This document shows positions 24,746 through 34,451 of a stretch of 64,000 nt of DNA, one piece after another. Each line of letters opens with the position of its first letter. Position 1 is the first letter of the stretch. This DNA is from Rhizobacter terrae. GTDB lineage: Bacteria; Pseudomonadota; Gammaproteobacteria; Burkholderiales; Burkholderiaceae_C. The stretch lies in contig NZ_QUSW01000010.1 of assembly GCF_003852895.1 (NCBI RefSeq), positions 124,001 to 188,000 of the forward strand, written 5' to 3'. A model generated the notes under the pieces. That model worked only from the letters and a program-made list of their open reading frames with translations. It made no database searches and was not told the origin of the DNA. The translations under genes were made by a program, and so were the position numbers.

Positions 24746-27700
24746 TCAACCGAACCGGGTTTCCGCCTCGCCCAGCACCTCGTCCAGCACTTCCAGGAAC
24801 TCCGCCACGCTGACCGGCTTGGTCAGGTAATGCTCCGCGCCGGCCTCCCGGGCGGCCTGGATCTGGCTGGCCAGGGCATCCGCCGACACCACCACCACCG
24901 GCACGTGGACCGTCGTCGGGTCGGACTTCAGGTGCCGCAGCAGTTCCATGCCGCTGATGTCGGGCAGGTGCATGTCCAGCAGGATGACGTCCGGCCGGCG
25001 CGCCCGGATGGCCGCCAGACCGTCCAGGCCGGTCACGGACACATCCAGCGCGACCTGCGGGCGCTGGGCCAGGATGCCGCGCATCACCTCCACGTTGGTC
25101 TCGTTGTCCTCGACGTAGTGGACGATGCGGCGGTGGTACTCGGCCACCGGCGTGTTCAGGCTGCCGTAGTCGGTGCGCAGGTTGTGCGGGCCGATCACCG
25201 CCGGCAGGCTGAGGATGAAGGACGAGCCCTCGCCAGGAACGCTGCGGGCCCGCAGGCTGCCGCCCATCAGCTCGGCCAGCCGCTGGCTGATGACCAGGCC
25301 GATGCCGGTGCCTTCCTGCTGGGATCGCTCGCGACCCAGTCGATTGAAGGGCTGGAACAGCTCGGCCATCTGCTCGGGCGTCATGCCCAGGCCGGTGTCC
25401 GTGACGGTGACCTCGATGGTCTCCTCCACCAGCCGGCTGGCGATGTGGATGCGGCCGCGGTCGTTGTTGTACTTGACCGCGTTGGTCAGCAGGTTGGTCA
25501 GGATCTGCTTGACCCGCGTCGCGTCGCCGCGCAGCACGTTGGCACCCTCGCCTAGCACGTGGCTGATCTCGATGCGGCGGCGCTTCGCATCGGCCTCCAC
25601 CATGGTGATGGTCGAATCCAGCAGCGCGTGCAGGTCCAGCGCCTCGATGCTCAGGCGCAGGTTGCCCGACTCGATGCGCGACAGGTCCAGCACGTCGTTG
25701 ATCATCTCCAGCAGGTGCCAGCCGGCGTGCTGGATCTGCGAGACCCAGGGCCGCTGCGAGGCGGCCAGCGGATGCTTCTGGTCCAGCTCCAGCAGTTGCG
25801 CGAAGCCCAGCATGGCGTTCAGCGGCGTGCGCAGTTCGTGGCTCATGCGCGAGAGGAAGTCGCTCTTGGCCCGGTTGGACGCCTCGGCCGCCTCGCGCGC
25901 CCGTTCGGCATCGGCCAGGCGCAGGTGCTCGGTGATGTCCTCCACCGCACCCACGATGCGCCAGGGCTTGCCGTCCTCGTTGCGCAGCAGGGTGACGGTG
26001 GACTGCACCCACAGCATGCGGCCGGACTTGGTGATGTAGCGCTTGTGCCGCCGGTACAGCGGGAATTCGCCGCGGATGAGCTGGGTGGTGAACTCCACGT
26101 CCTGCTGCACGTCGTCCGGGTGCGTGAAGTCGATTGCCGTCATGCGCAGCAGCTCGTCGGCTGTGTAGCCCACCAGCTCGCAGAAGCGCGGATTCGTCTG
26201 CTTCACGTTGCCGCGCAGGTCGGTGTAGCAAACGCCGATCGGCACGTTGTTGAAGATGTTGCGAAAGCGCTGTTCGCTGGCCCGCATGGCCGCCTCGGCC
26301 TGCTCGCGCTCCTTCACCTGCTCGGTCAGCGCCGCGGTGCGTTCGCGCACGGCCATCTCGATGCGGCGGGCGCGGCCGGTCACCGTCAGCAGCAGGGCGC
26401 CCAGCACGGAGGCAGACATCAGCCCCACCACCGAGAACGGCCAGGCGTTGCTCTGGCGGGCGCTGGGCACGGCGGTCGCGTCCGCGTAGATGCGCAGGTC
26501 CCACTGCCGGCCGGCGAAGGGCATGGCGCGCACGTGCAGCAGCTGGGCGGTGGCGGTCTCGCAGCCCTTGGGGCCGGACAGCCGGCGGCGCTCTGCCGCG
26601 CCTTCGGTGTCCACCACGCAGACGTTGAGGTAGCGCGGCACCTGGTCGAGCACCGCGCGAAGGGTGTCGTCGATGCGCAGGGTGACGAAGGCCACGCCGG
26701 TCACGGCGGCGCGGCGCGCTTCCTCGGTGGTCGGCTGTCCCTCGTAGATGGCCTGGTAGACCACCACGCCGGTCTGTTCGAGGCCCGACGGGTCCTGCGT
26801 CAGCTTGAAGCCCGCGGTGGCGGCCGGCCGGTCCGTGCGCACCGCGGCGTCGATGGCCACCCGCGCGGCAGGGATCGTCAGCACGTTCACGCCCAGGGCG
26901 GTGCTGTTGCGCGCCATCGGCTCGATGTAGCGCATGGCGAACACCTCGTTGGCCGGGGCGGGCGGCGTGCTGGCGTTGTCGTCGGCCCGGTCGAAGACGC
27001 GGTAGTTGGTGTAGCCCTCGGCGCGCTGCTTGGCCTCGAAGGCGGGCACGTTGGCGCGGCTCACCCGCTGGTTGAAGCCCATGGCCTGCAGGTGGCTGGG
27101 CCCTTCCAGCCAGGCCCTGGTCGCGCGGCGCAGTTCATCGCCGTTGACTTCGTCCGACGCGAGGTACACCCCCCGCAGCGCCTCCAGGGCATGCAGGGGT
27201 TGCTGCAGCTGGAAGGCCAGCGTCGACGAGGCATTCACCGCCTCGCGGTCGAAGTTCGAGCGGATGCGCTCCTCATCCCAGCGGGCGACGAGGGTGATCA
27301 TGAAGGCCATCAGCAAGGTGACGGTGGCCAGCGTCAGCCCCACGTTGAACCGGCGCGGCGCCCAGTCCTCGCGCGGCCGGCCGATGAGGGTCAGCGCGAT
27401 GGGTGCGGCGATGAGGATGCCCATCGAGTCGCCGACCCACCAGGTGATCCAGTTGAAGCCGAGGTTGGCCGGCACGATCAGCCCGGCCGTGCCCAGCGTG
27501 GTGACGCCCACGGTGGCGCTGACCAGCGCCGAGGCGAAGGCGCCCAGGCCGAAGAACATCGCGATGTCCGACGGCTCGGACAGGGTGAGCGGTTGCCGCA
27601 CATAGCGCCGCACCAGCAGCGCACCGGCCAGCGCCTGCAGCGCCGCGCCGCCACCCACGACGAACGACACCAGCGCGACCGGCCCCATCGCCGGGGCCGG

Positions 27701-27940
27701 CTCCGAATTGAGCATGTTGGTCGCGAAGGAACCCAGCAGCACACCCAGCGCGGCATGCCGGCCATAGGTCAGCACGGCCACCAGCGCAATGCCGGCGGCG
27801 GGATACAGCGGCGAGGCGTAGCCGGGCGGGATGGCCAGCTTCAACGCCAGCCAGCCGGCGATGCCGTACGCCAGCGCGGTGCCGAGGACTTCCAGCCCCC
27901 AGCGCAGGCGGGATCGCGAGTCGATGGTGGTGGCGTTCAA
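24746..27940 (-). CDS. Hybrid sensor histidine kinase/response regulator (MASE1-CHASE-PAS-HisKA-HATPase-REC)
   Basis: A 1064-residue inner membrane signalling protein. Visible order: MASE1-like multi-helix sensor (about 15-215), CHASE-like periplasmic domain (about 235-470), one helix (about 500-522), PAS (about 555-670), HisKA with phospho-histidine H701 in MSHELRTPLN, an HATPase domain (NLLTNAVKYN; GTGIGLVISQRLAELMGG), and a receiver with phospho-acceptor D989 in ILLDMHLPDIS and conserved Lys in YLTKP. No separate output domain or cognate regulator is adjacent, so phosphate probably passes to a distant partner. It lies between ychF and rpoH on the same strand. The signal is unknown. Confidence 0.93.
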   Translation of the reverse strand: MNATTIDSRSRLRWGLEVLGTALAYGIAGWLALKLAIPPGYASPLYPAAGIALVAVLTYGRHAALGVLLGSFATNMLNSEPAPAMGPVALVSFVVGGGAALQALAGALLVRRYVRQPLTLSEPSDIAMFFGLGAFASALVSATVGVTTLGTAGLIVPANLGFNWITWWVGDSMGILIAAPIALTLIGRPREDWAPRRFNVGLTLATVTLLMAFMITLVARWDEERIRSNFDREAVNASSTLAFQLQQPLHALEALRGVYLASDEVNGDELRRATRAWLEGPSHLQAMGFNQRVSRANVPAFEAKQRAEGYTNYRVFDRADDNASTPPAPANEVFAMRYIEPMARNSTALGVNVLTIPAARVAIDAAVRTDRPAATAGFKLTQDPSGLEQTGVVVYQAIYEGQPTTEEARRAAVTGVAFVTLRIDDTLRAVLDQVPRYLNVCVVDTEGAAERRRLSGPKGCETATAQLLHVRAMPFAGRQWDLRIYADATAVPSARQSNAWPFSVVGLMSASVLGALLLTVTGRARRIEMAVRERTAALTEQVKEREQAEAAMRASEQRFRNIFNNVPIGVCYTDLRGNVKQTNPRFCELVGYTADELLRMTAIDFTHPDDVQQDVEFTTQLIRGEFPLYRRHKRYITKSGRMLWVQSTVTLLRNEDGKPWRIVGAVEDITEHLRLADAERAREAAEASNRAKSDFLSRMSHELRTPLNAMLGFAQLLELDQKHPLAASQRPWVSQIQHAGWHLLEMINDVLDLSRIESGNLRLSIEALDLHALLDSTITMVEADAKRRRIEISHVLGEGANVLRGDATRVKQILTNLLTNAVKYNNDRGRIHIASRLVEETIEVTVTDTGLGMTPEQMAELFQPFNRLGRERSQQEGTGIGLVISQRLAELMGGSLRARSVPGEGSSFILSLPAVIGPHNLRTDYGSLNTPVAEYHRRIVHYVEDNETNVEVMRGILAQRPQVALDVSVTGLDGLAAIRARRPDVILLDMHLPDISGMELLRHLKSDPTTVHVPVVVVSADALASQIQAAREAGAEHYLTKPVSVAEFLEVLDEVLGEAETRFG

Positions 27941-28013
27941 AGGCAGCGGGTGGCGGTAGGTCGCGGCACGCGGGGACCCAGCCTAACATCGACCGCCGGA
28001 AGGCGTCACCCGG

Positions 28014-29105
28014 TCAGACGTTGAACAGGAAGTTCATCACGTCGCCATCCTTGACGACGTATTCCTTGCCTTCGGCGCGCATCTTGCCGGCGTCCTTGGC
28101 GCCTTGTTCGCCCTTGAAGGCGACATAGTCGTCATAGGCGATGGTCTGGGCGCGGATGAAGCCGCGCTCGAAGTCGGTGTGGATGACGCCCGCCGCCTGC
28201 GGTGCGGTGTCGCCGATGTGGATGGTCCAGGCGCGCACTTCCTTCACGCCGGCGGTGAAGTAGGTCTGCAGGCCCAGCAGCTTGAAGGCGGCGCGGATGA
28301 GGCGGTTCAGGCCGGGCTCGGTCTGGCCCATCTCCTGCAGGAACATCAGCTTGTCGTCGTCGGCCATCTCGGAGAGTTCCGATTCGGTCTTGGCGCAGAT
28401 GGCCACCACCGGCGCCTTCTGCGCGTCGGCGTAGGCACGCAGCTTGTCCAGCAGCGGGTTGTTCTCGAAGCCGCTCTCGTCCACGTTGCCCACGAACATG
28501 GCGGGCTTGGCGGTGATGAGGCACAGCGGCTTGAGCACCACCTGCTCTTCCTTGCTCCAGGCGAGGCTGCGCACGGGCTTGGCCTCGTTCAGCGCGGCCT
28601 GGCACTTGTTGAGCACGTCCACCAGGCGCTGGGCTTCCTTGTCGCCGGCCTTGGCGGGCTTGACGTAGCGCGCCAGGCTCTTCTCGACGGTGGTCAGGTC
28701 GGCCAGGCACAGCTCGGTCTGGATGACCTCGATGTCGGCGATCGGGTCCACCTTGCCGGAAACGTGGACCACGTTCTCGTCCTCGAAGCAGCGCACCACG
28801 TTCACGATGGCGTCCGTCTCGCGGATGTGGGCGAGGAACTGGTTGCCCAGGCCTTCGCCCTTGGAAGCCCCCGCCACGAGGCCCGCGATGTCCACGAACT
28901 CCACGATGGCCGGCACGATGCGCTCGGGCTTGACGATGGCCGACAGCGCGGCCAGGCGCGGGTCGGGCAGCTCCACGATGCCCACGTTGGGCTCGATCGT
29001 GCAGAACGGGTAGTTCTCGGCGGCGATGCCCGCTTTCGTCAGCGCGTTGAAGAGGGTGGACTTGCCCACGTTGGGCAGGCCCACGATGCCGCATTTGAGG
29101 CTCAT
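28014..29105 (-). CDS. ychF: Redox-regulated ATPase YchF
   Basis: A 363-residue Obg-related P-loop protein that prefers ATP over GTP and binds ribosomes; linked to oxidative stress control. The P-loop GLPNVGKST is at residues 9-17, the switch region contains [16 protein letters not shown], and a C-terminal TGS domain ends with [19 protein letters not shown]. Length matches the family. The kinase gene follows 73 nt downstream on the same strand. Confidence 0.97.
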   Translation of the reverse strand: MSLKCGIVGLPNVGKSTLFNALTKAGIAAENYPFCTIEPNVGIVELPDPRLAALSAIVKPERIVPAIVEFVDIAGLVAGASKGEGLGNQFLAHIRETDAIVNVVRCFEDENVVHVSGKVDPIADIEVIQTELCLADLTTVEKSLARYVKPAKAGDKEAQRLVDVLNKCQAALNEAKPVRSLAWSKEEQVVLKPLCLITAKPAMFVGNVDESGFENNPLLDKLRAYADAQKAPVVAICAKTESELSEMADDDKLMFLQEMGQTEPGLNRLIRAAFKLLGLQTYFTAGVKEVRAWTIHIGDTAPQAAGVIHTDFERGFIRAQTIAYDDYVAFKGEQGAKDAGKMRAEGKEYVVKDGDVMNFLFNV

Positions 29106-29141
29106 GGGGGACTTTCTGGACTTCGAGGGGAAAGGCGGATT

Positions 29142-30026
29142 TTAGGCGGGCCGGCGCAGCATCAAGGCATTGCCCGCCACGGCCAGGGCGGCGCCCGCGA
29201 AGGTGAGCAGATCGGGCCGGAACGCCTCGAACAGCATGGAGACGACCAGTGCGAGCAGCGGCGTCATCACGCCGATGGTGCCTGAAGGCCCGGGGCCGAT
29301 GCGGTCTTGCAGCGTCAGGTAGCAGGCGAAGGTGAGCACCGAGCCGGCCAGGGCGAGATACAGCAGCGAAATCCACCACGACGGTGCCGATGGCAGGGCG
29401 AAGGACTGCCCCTGGGCCAGCGCGATCACGGCGGCGGCCAGGGCGCCGTAGACCATGCCCCAGCCCAGTGCGGGCCAGAAGGGCAGGCCGCTGGTGCGGT
29501 TGCGGCTGGCCGTCAGGCTGCCGATGGCCGACAGCAGCACGGAGCCCACGGTGAACACCGCGCCCAGGGCGGTGGACGTGCCCTCGGCGGCCTTGCCGAA
29601 TTCGGGCCAGAACATCAGGGCCACGCCCACCAGGCCCAGCACGCCGCCCGCGACGAAGCGACCAGTGACACGCATGCCGAACAGCAACTGCGCGCCCAGG
29701 CCAATGAGCAGCGGAGAGGCCGAGTAACCCACCGCCACCAGCCCGGACGGCAGGTGCCGCTCCGCCTGGTACACGCAGATGTACGACACGCCATACATGA
29801 ACACGCCCTGCAACGCGAGGCGGCCATGGTCCACGAGGGCGAAGCCAAGCCGCTCGCCGCGCACGAGGCACATGGCGAGCACGCACAGCCCCGCCAGGCC
29901 GAAGCGCAGCGCCACGCCCACCTCGGGCGTGGTGTGGCCGATCTGGTAGGTGATGGCATGCCAGGTCGTGCCCCAGACGAGCACGCAGATGGCGAAGAGA
30001 TGCCAGCTTCTGAGGCCGGCCATCAA
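29142..30026 (-). CDS. DMT superfamily (EamA) transporter
   Basis: A 294-residue inner membrane protein with about ten helices in two EamA repeats, as in drug/metabolite exporters of the RhaT/YdcZ type. Substrate cannot be deduced. Its ATG overlaps the stop of the MOSC gene by 4 nt, so the two are probably co-translated. It is followed by ychF after 36 nt. Confidence 0.9.
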   Translation of the reverse strand: MMAGLRSWHLFAICVLVWGTTWHAITYQIGHTTPEVGVALRFGLAGLCVLAMCLVRGERLGFALVDHGRLALQGVFMYGVSYICVYQAERHLPSGLVAVGYSASPLLIGLGAQLLFGMRVTGRFVAGGVLGLVGVALMFWPEFGKAAEGTSTALGAVFTVGSVLLSAIGSLTASRNRTSGLPFWPALGWGMVYGALAAAVIALAQGQSFALPSAPSWWISLLYLALAGSVLTFACYLTLQDRIGPGPSGTIGVMTPLLALVVSMLFEAFRPDLLTFAGAALAVAGNALMLRRPA

Positions 30027-30871
30027 TCGAAGCGGTAGGTGGCGTCGCCTGCGAGTCCCACGCGCAAGGGCTGCTCGATGCCGGCCAGGATCACCGCATT
30101 CATGCCGAAAGTGATCGCGCCGTCCACGCGCGGGTCGGCGCGGTAGGTCAGCAGCATGTCGCCCACCGCATGCCCGCGCTCGGCGGTGGCGGGGTCGATG
30201 TCGGGGATGGGGCAGCGCGGGCAGGGCTTGACCAGCTTGAGGCGCACACGGCCTGCATTGAACTCGATCTCGTCGAGGTGGTCCTCGCCATGCGACTCGA
30301 TGCCGTCGATCACCAGGTTGGGCCGGAAGCGCGCCATCGTCACCGCCGCATGCCCGGCCGCAGCCAGGCGCTGGTTGAGTTCATCCAGCGCTGCCTGCGA
30401 GGCCACCAACACCGGGTAGCCGTCGGAGAAGGCGTTCTCCGCCTCGATCTCGCCCGTCCACTGGCGGTTCGACAGGCGCTTTTGTTCCGGGTCGAAGCGC
30501 ACCAGCCGCAGCTTCTGGCCGAGGAAGTCGCTGAACCATTGCACAGCCAGGTCGCCCATGTCGTAGGCCGCGACCTCGTCGCGCCACACCGTCACGCGGC
30601 ATGGGGCTTCCACCGCGTTCAGCGACAGGTGCAGCGCCAGCATGCCGGGTGCGCGCAGCACCATCTCTTCGTGCTTGAGCGTGGGCTTGACCAGCGCCAT
30701 GCGCGGCAACTCACGCTGGGTGACGAAGCGGCCTTCGGCATCGACCACCATCCAGGCGCGATCAAACTCGAAGCCGGTCTCGACGAGCAGCGTCTCGTCC
30801 AGCGCAATGCCGGCGCAGCTCTTGATGGGGTAGACGTTCAGCGCAGCGATGCGCACCTGTACATCGCTCAC
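30023..30871 (-). CDS. MOSC domain protein (YcbX-like, short form)
   Basis: A 282-residue protein with an N-terminal MOSC beta-barrel (LNVYPIKSCAGIALDE) and a C-terminal MOSC domain (RFRPNLVIDG, then KPCPRCPIPDIDPAT). MOSC proteins bind molybdenum cofactor or transfer sulfur, and YcbX-type enzymes reduce N-hydroxylated compounds. The C-terminal ferredoxin domain of E. coli YcbX is absent. The start is GTG 30871, overlapping the asmA stop (GTGA); the longer ORF upstream is a shadow of asmA. Confidence 0.88.
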   Translation of the reverse strand: MSDVQVRIAALNVYPIKSCAGIALDETLLVETGFEFDRAWMVVDAEGRFVTQRELPRMALVKPTLKHEEMVLRAPGMLALHLSLNAVEAPCRVTVWRDEVAAYDMGDLAVQWFSDFLGQKLRLVRFDPEQKRLSNRQWTGEIEAENAFSDGYPVLVASQAALDELNQRLAAAGHAAVTMARFRPNLVIDGIESHGEDHLDEIEFNAGRVRLKLVKPCPRCPIPDIDPATAERGHAVGDMLLTYRADPRVDGAITFGMNAVILAGIEQPLRVGLAGDATYRFD

Positions 30872-33246
30872 TTGAACAACCCCTTCAGTCCCTTCTTCAA
30901 TGCATCGGCCGCGGTGGGCTTGGAGGCGGCGCCCGAGGCCGCACCGGCCGCGGGTTTCAACCCCAGCTTCTCGCTGAGCTTGTCCTCGAGCTGCTTCGTC
31001 GCCGCCTGCGTGGCAATGGCCGACCATTCGATCTTCCAGTCCAGCGCCTCGAACGGCCCGGTGAGCCGCACGGGAATCGTCAGGCCCTTGAGCGCCGCCA
31101 GTTCCGCGCCGTCCTGCCCCTTGGCCGTGGACGCCACCGTGGCCCGCGCCACGTAGTCGATGCGCCCCTTGCCCACGTCGATCGCGCCTTCGCCGCCCAG
31201 GCGAAGGAACGGGCTCTTCATGTCCAGGTCCTTGCTGCGGGCCACGCCGTCGTTGATCTGGAAGCTGGCCGACAGCTCGCTGAAGTCGGTCTTCTCGGTC
31301 TGGCTGGCCTTCTGCGATGCGTCCTGCTTCATCGACAGTGCCGCCTTGGCCTGGCGCAGGCTCTTGGCGAGGTTGATGCCCTTGACCGCGCCATCGCGCA
31401 GCTGAAGGGCCGCGCTGCCCTGCAGCCGCGAGCGCAGTTCGTTGACGCTGCGGCCGGCGCTGTCCAGGTCGAAGCTCACGCGGCCGTTGCCTTCGATCCA
31501 GTCCTTGGCGGCCACGTCTTTCACCAGCGCATTCACGTCCACGCCAGTGGCCGCGCCCTTGATGGCGATGCGGCTGGCGCGGGCATCGGCAAAGGCGGTG
31601 GCGTTGAGCTGACCGCCCCAGGCCTTGCCCTGCAGCTCGGTGATGCGCAGCATGCCGCCGTCCAGCGTGGCCTGGATGCGCGCGTCATTGACCTTGTACT
31701 GCTCGAATGCGAAGCGGCCCGCCACCACGCTGACCTGCGCATTCACGGCCCGCAGGCCGCTCAGGTCCACGGGCACGTCGGCGTTGCCCGCGGCGGGCTT
31801 GTTGGGCGTCTTCTCTTTCGTGAGCAGCTTGTTCAGGTCCAGCGAATCGAAGTTCGCCTTCGCGTTGATCTGCGGCGTGTTGCCCGCGAGCACCGCGCTG
31901 CCTTCGGTCGCGAACTTGTTGTCGTTGAGCTGGCCGGCGATGTTCCAGCTCGACTTCTGCGCCGAGGCCAGCGCGTTGCCGCGGATGTTCAGCGCCAGCG
32001 GCTGCAAGCCGGGCTCCTCAACCTTGGCCTGCAAGTCCAGCTTGTCCAGCGCCAGCGAGCCGGGCTGGGGCTTGATGACCAGGTCGCTGCGCAGCGTGCC
32101 TGCGAGCTTGCGCTGTGGCGAGGCGCTTTCCACCTGCGCCTCGAAGCCCGGCAGGTTCACCGCATCGAAGCTGCCACTGGGCGCGGTGCTCTTGAACTTC
32201 GCGCTCAAAGGCATGTCGCCGCCGCGCGAGAGCTTGCCGCTGAAGGCGCTGCCCGAGAGCGATTTGCCGGCCACCGCGAGCTCGGGCCATTCCAGGTCCA
32301 GCGTGATGGGCTGGCCGGCCTGCGAGGCCTTCACGGCGGCCACCAGCTTGCGCAGGTCCAGCTTCTGCGCATCAGGCTCGAAGGCGAAGCGCTCGATGCT
32401 CAGCGTGGTGCCGTCGTGCTTGAGCGCGCCGGTGTGGCCCGACAGCTTCACCGACAGGTCCTGCGCGTTGACGCTCTTCTTCGTGCCGTCCCAGGCCACG
32501 TCGCCCTTGAGCGCCACGTCCACGCCGCTCAGGCCGGGCGCGTCGCCCTTGAAGCCGAGGTTCATCTTCTTGAGCGAGGCGGACTGCGTGTCCATGTCCA
32601 GCGTGAGGCGAGTCTCGCCCGTCAGGTTGCCCTTGAGCGCGGGTTGCTTGAAGTCGAACTGCAGGTCCAGGTCGACCGGTGCCTCGACGCGGTTGGCCAG
32701 CCTACCGGATTTGAACTTCGCCAGCAGCACCTGCCCATTGGTGCCGCTCTTGTCGTCGCGCACGGTGGCCTTCACGTCGGCCAGTTCGATGCCGCTCACG
32801 TCGAAGCGCACGGGCTTGCTGGCGGTCTCGGTCTTGGGGGCTTCGTCGGGCGTGAGCAGGTCGTCGATGTTGCTCTTGCCCTTGGCGTCGCGCAGGTACG
32901 TGACGCGCACGCCCTTGGCCTCGATGCGGCCCACCACCACCTCGCCGTGCAGCAGCGGCAGCACGTCCACTGCCAGCCCGGCGGAATCGATGGCAGCGAA
33001 GTTGTCGGCCTTGGCGGCTTCGCTCAGCGTGACCTTGGAGACCTTCATCGCCAGCCGCGGGAAGATCGACAGCTCGATGGGGCCGTCGATCACCAGCGTG
33101 CGCTGCTTGTGGGTCTTCATCCAGTCGATGGCCACGCCCTTGTACTTGTTCGCGTCGAAGCTCGCGACGAACACCGCACCGGCGATCACCACCAGCACGA
33201 CCAGGCCGACCAGCCCGATCAGGACCCTGCGTATCCAGACACCCAT
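30868..33246 (-). CDS. AsmA family protein
   Basis: A 792-residue protein with one N-terminal membrane anchor (about residues 7-28) and a long periplasmic, beta-rich body. AsmA-like proteins are thought to act in outer membrane assembly or lipid transport between membranes. Typical N-terminal AsmA features are SFDANKYKGVAIDWMKTHKQRTLVIDG in two parts around residues 29-55, and the C-terminal region carries GEGAIDVGKGRIDYVARAT. The C-terminus is Ala/Lys-rich. Promoter region is shared with the divergent UbiH-like gene. Confidence 0.9.
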   Translation of the reverse strand: MGVWIRRVLIGLVGLVVLVVIAGAVFVASFDANKYKGVAIDWMKTHKQRTLVIDGPIELSIFPRLAMKVSKVTLSEAAKADNFAAIDSAGLAVDVLPLLHGEVVVGRIEAKGVRVTYLRDAKGKSNIDDLLTPDEAPKTETASKPVRFDVSGIELADVKATVRDDKSGTNGQVLLAKFKSGRLANRVEAPVDLDLQFDFKQPALKGNLTGETRLTLDMDTQSASLKKMNLGFKGDAPGLSGVDVALKGDVAWDGTKKSVNAQDLSVKLSGHTGALKHDGTTLSIERFAFEPDAQKLDLRKLVAAVKASQAGQPITLDLEWPELAVAGKSLSGSAFSGKLSRGGDMPLSAKFKSTAPSGSFDAVNLPGFEAQVESASPQRKLAGTLRSDLVIKPQPGSLALDKLDLQAKVEEPGLQPLALNIRGNALASAQKSSWNIAGQLNDNKFATEGSAVLAGNTPQINAKANFDSLDLNKLLTKEKTPNKPAAGNADVPVDLSGLRAVNAQVSVVAGRFAFEQYKVNDARIQATLDGGMLRITELQGKAWGGQLNATAFADARASRIAIKGAATGVDVNALVKDVAAKDWIEGNGRVSFDLDSAGRSVNELRSRLQGSAALQLRDGAVKGINLAKSLRQAKAALSMKQDASQKASQTEKTDFSELSASFQINDGVARSKDLDMKSPFLRLGGEGAIDVGKGRIDYVARATVASTAKGQDGAELAALKGLTIPVRLTGPFEALDWKIEWSAIATQAATKQLEDKLSEKLGLKPAAGAASGAASKPTAADALKKGLKGLFK

Positions 33247-33327
33247 TCGTTCCTCTTTCGTTTTGAGGGGAAATTGTGCCCTTGCTTGAGGCTCAAGGTC
33301 ATTTCAGCGTCCCTACAATCGCCCGCG

Positions 33328-34440
33328 ATGAAACCATTCGACGTGCTGGTGAGGGGTTCGGGCATCGTGGGGCAGAGCCTCGCGTTGTCGCTTGCCCGCC
33401 TGGGCCTTCAGGTGGCCCTGCGGCCCGACCCGGTACGCCGCGATACCGGGCCCGACGTGCGGGCCTACGCGCTCAACCCCTCGTCGGTGGGCCTGCTGCA
33501 GGGCCTGAAGGTCTGGGACGCGCTGCCACCCCAGGCGGCCACGCCGGTGCACGACATGCACATCGAGGGCGACGCCCCGGGCGGGTTGATCGAGTTCTCC
33601 GCCTGGGAAGCCCGCGTGGGAGAGCTGGCGCACATCGTGGATGCCGCCGTGCTCGAGCGCGAACTGGCCTCCGCGGTGCGCTTCTCGCCCCACGTGAGCG
33701 TCGTGGACAACGATGACGTCCGCGCCCCGCTGACGGCCTTGTGCGAAGGCAAGGCCTCGTCGGCGCGGGAAGCGCTGGGCGTGGGCTTCGACAAGGACGA
33801 CTACGGCCATCGCGCCATCGCGGCCCGGCTGACGGCCTCCACGCCCCACGTGAACCTGGCCCGCCAGTGGTTCCGCTCGCCGGACGTGTTGGCACTGTTG
33901 CCTTTTGATACGCCAGGAGTGGGCCACTCCTATGGCCTGGTGTGGTCTTTGCCCAACGATCGTGCCCAGGCGCTGCTGGTGCTGGACGAGCGCGCCTTCG
34001 AGCAAGCCTTGATGGAGGCCACCGGCGGTGCTGCCGGCGAGCTGACACTGGCGTCCGAGCGGGCCGCCTGGCCGTTGATGCGCGGCCATGCACAGGCCGT
34101 CTCCGGCCGAGGCTGGGTGCTGCTGGGCGATGCGGCCCACGTCGTGCATCCGCTGGCCGGGCAGGGCCTGAACCTGGGCCTGGCCGACGTGGCCGCCCTC
34201 ACGCAGGTCATCGCCCAGCGCGAAGCCTGGCGCGACCTGGGCGACGAGAAGCTGCTGCGCCGCTATGCCCGTGCCCGCCTGGCCCCCACCTGGGCGATGG
34301 GGCACGTGACGGACGGACTTCTCCAACTTTTTGCACATCCCACGCCGTCGGTGCGGGAACTTCGCAACCGCGGGCTGACTCTGGTCAACCACCTGTCCCC
34401 TCTCAAGCGCTGGCTCACGGCCCGGGCGCTCGACTCCTAG
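33328..34440 (+). CDS. FAD-dependent monooxygenase, UbiH/UbiF/COQ6 family
   Basis: A 370-residue flavoprotein hydroxylase probably acting in ubiquinone ring hydroxylation. It contains the N-terminal FAD motif GSGIVGQSLALSLARLG, the family motif around LCEGKASSAR, and the second FAD motif GDAAHVVHPLAGQGLNLGL. Which ring position it hydroxylates cannot be decided from sequence. ATG 33328 is preceded by TACAAT (33314-33319), a plausible -10. It is followed 11 nt later by dsbC. Confidence 0.9.
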   Translation: MKPFDVLVRGSGIVGQSLALSLARLGLQVALRPDPVRRDTGPDVRAYALNPSSVGLLQGLKVWDALPPQAATPVHDMHIEGDAPGGLIEFSAWEARVGELAHIVDAAVLERELASAVRFSPHVSVVDNDDVRAPLTALCEGKASSAREALGVGFDKDDYGHRAIAARLTASTPHVNLARQWFRSPDVLALLPFDTPGVGHSYGLVWSLPNDRAQALLVLDERAFEQALMEATGGAAGELTLASERAAWPLMRGHAQAVSGRGWVLLGDAAHVVHPLAGQGLNLGLADVAALTQVIAQREAWRDLGDEKLLRRYARARLAPTWAMGHVTDGLLQLFAHPTPSVRELRNRGLTLVNHLSPLKRWLTARALDS

Positions 34441-34451
34441 AAAGCACTCCG

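Noticed and set aside
25559-28024. 821-codon plus-strand ORF opposite the hybrid kinase
   Set aside because: Low-complexity shadow translation; the kinase on the minus strand has clear domains throughout.
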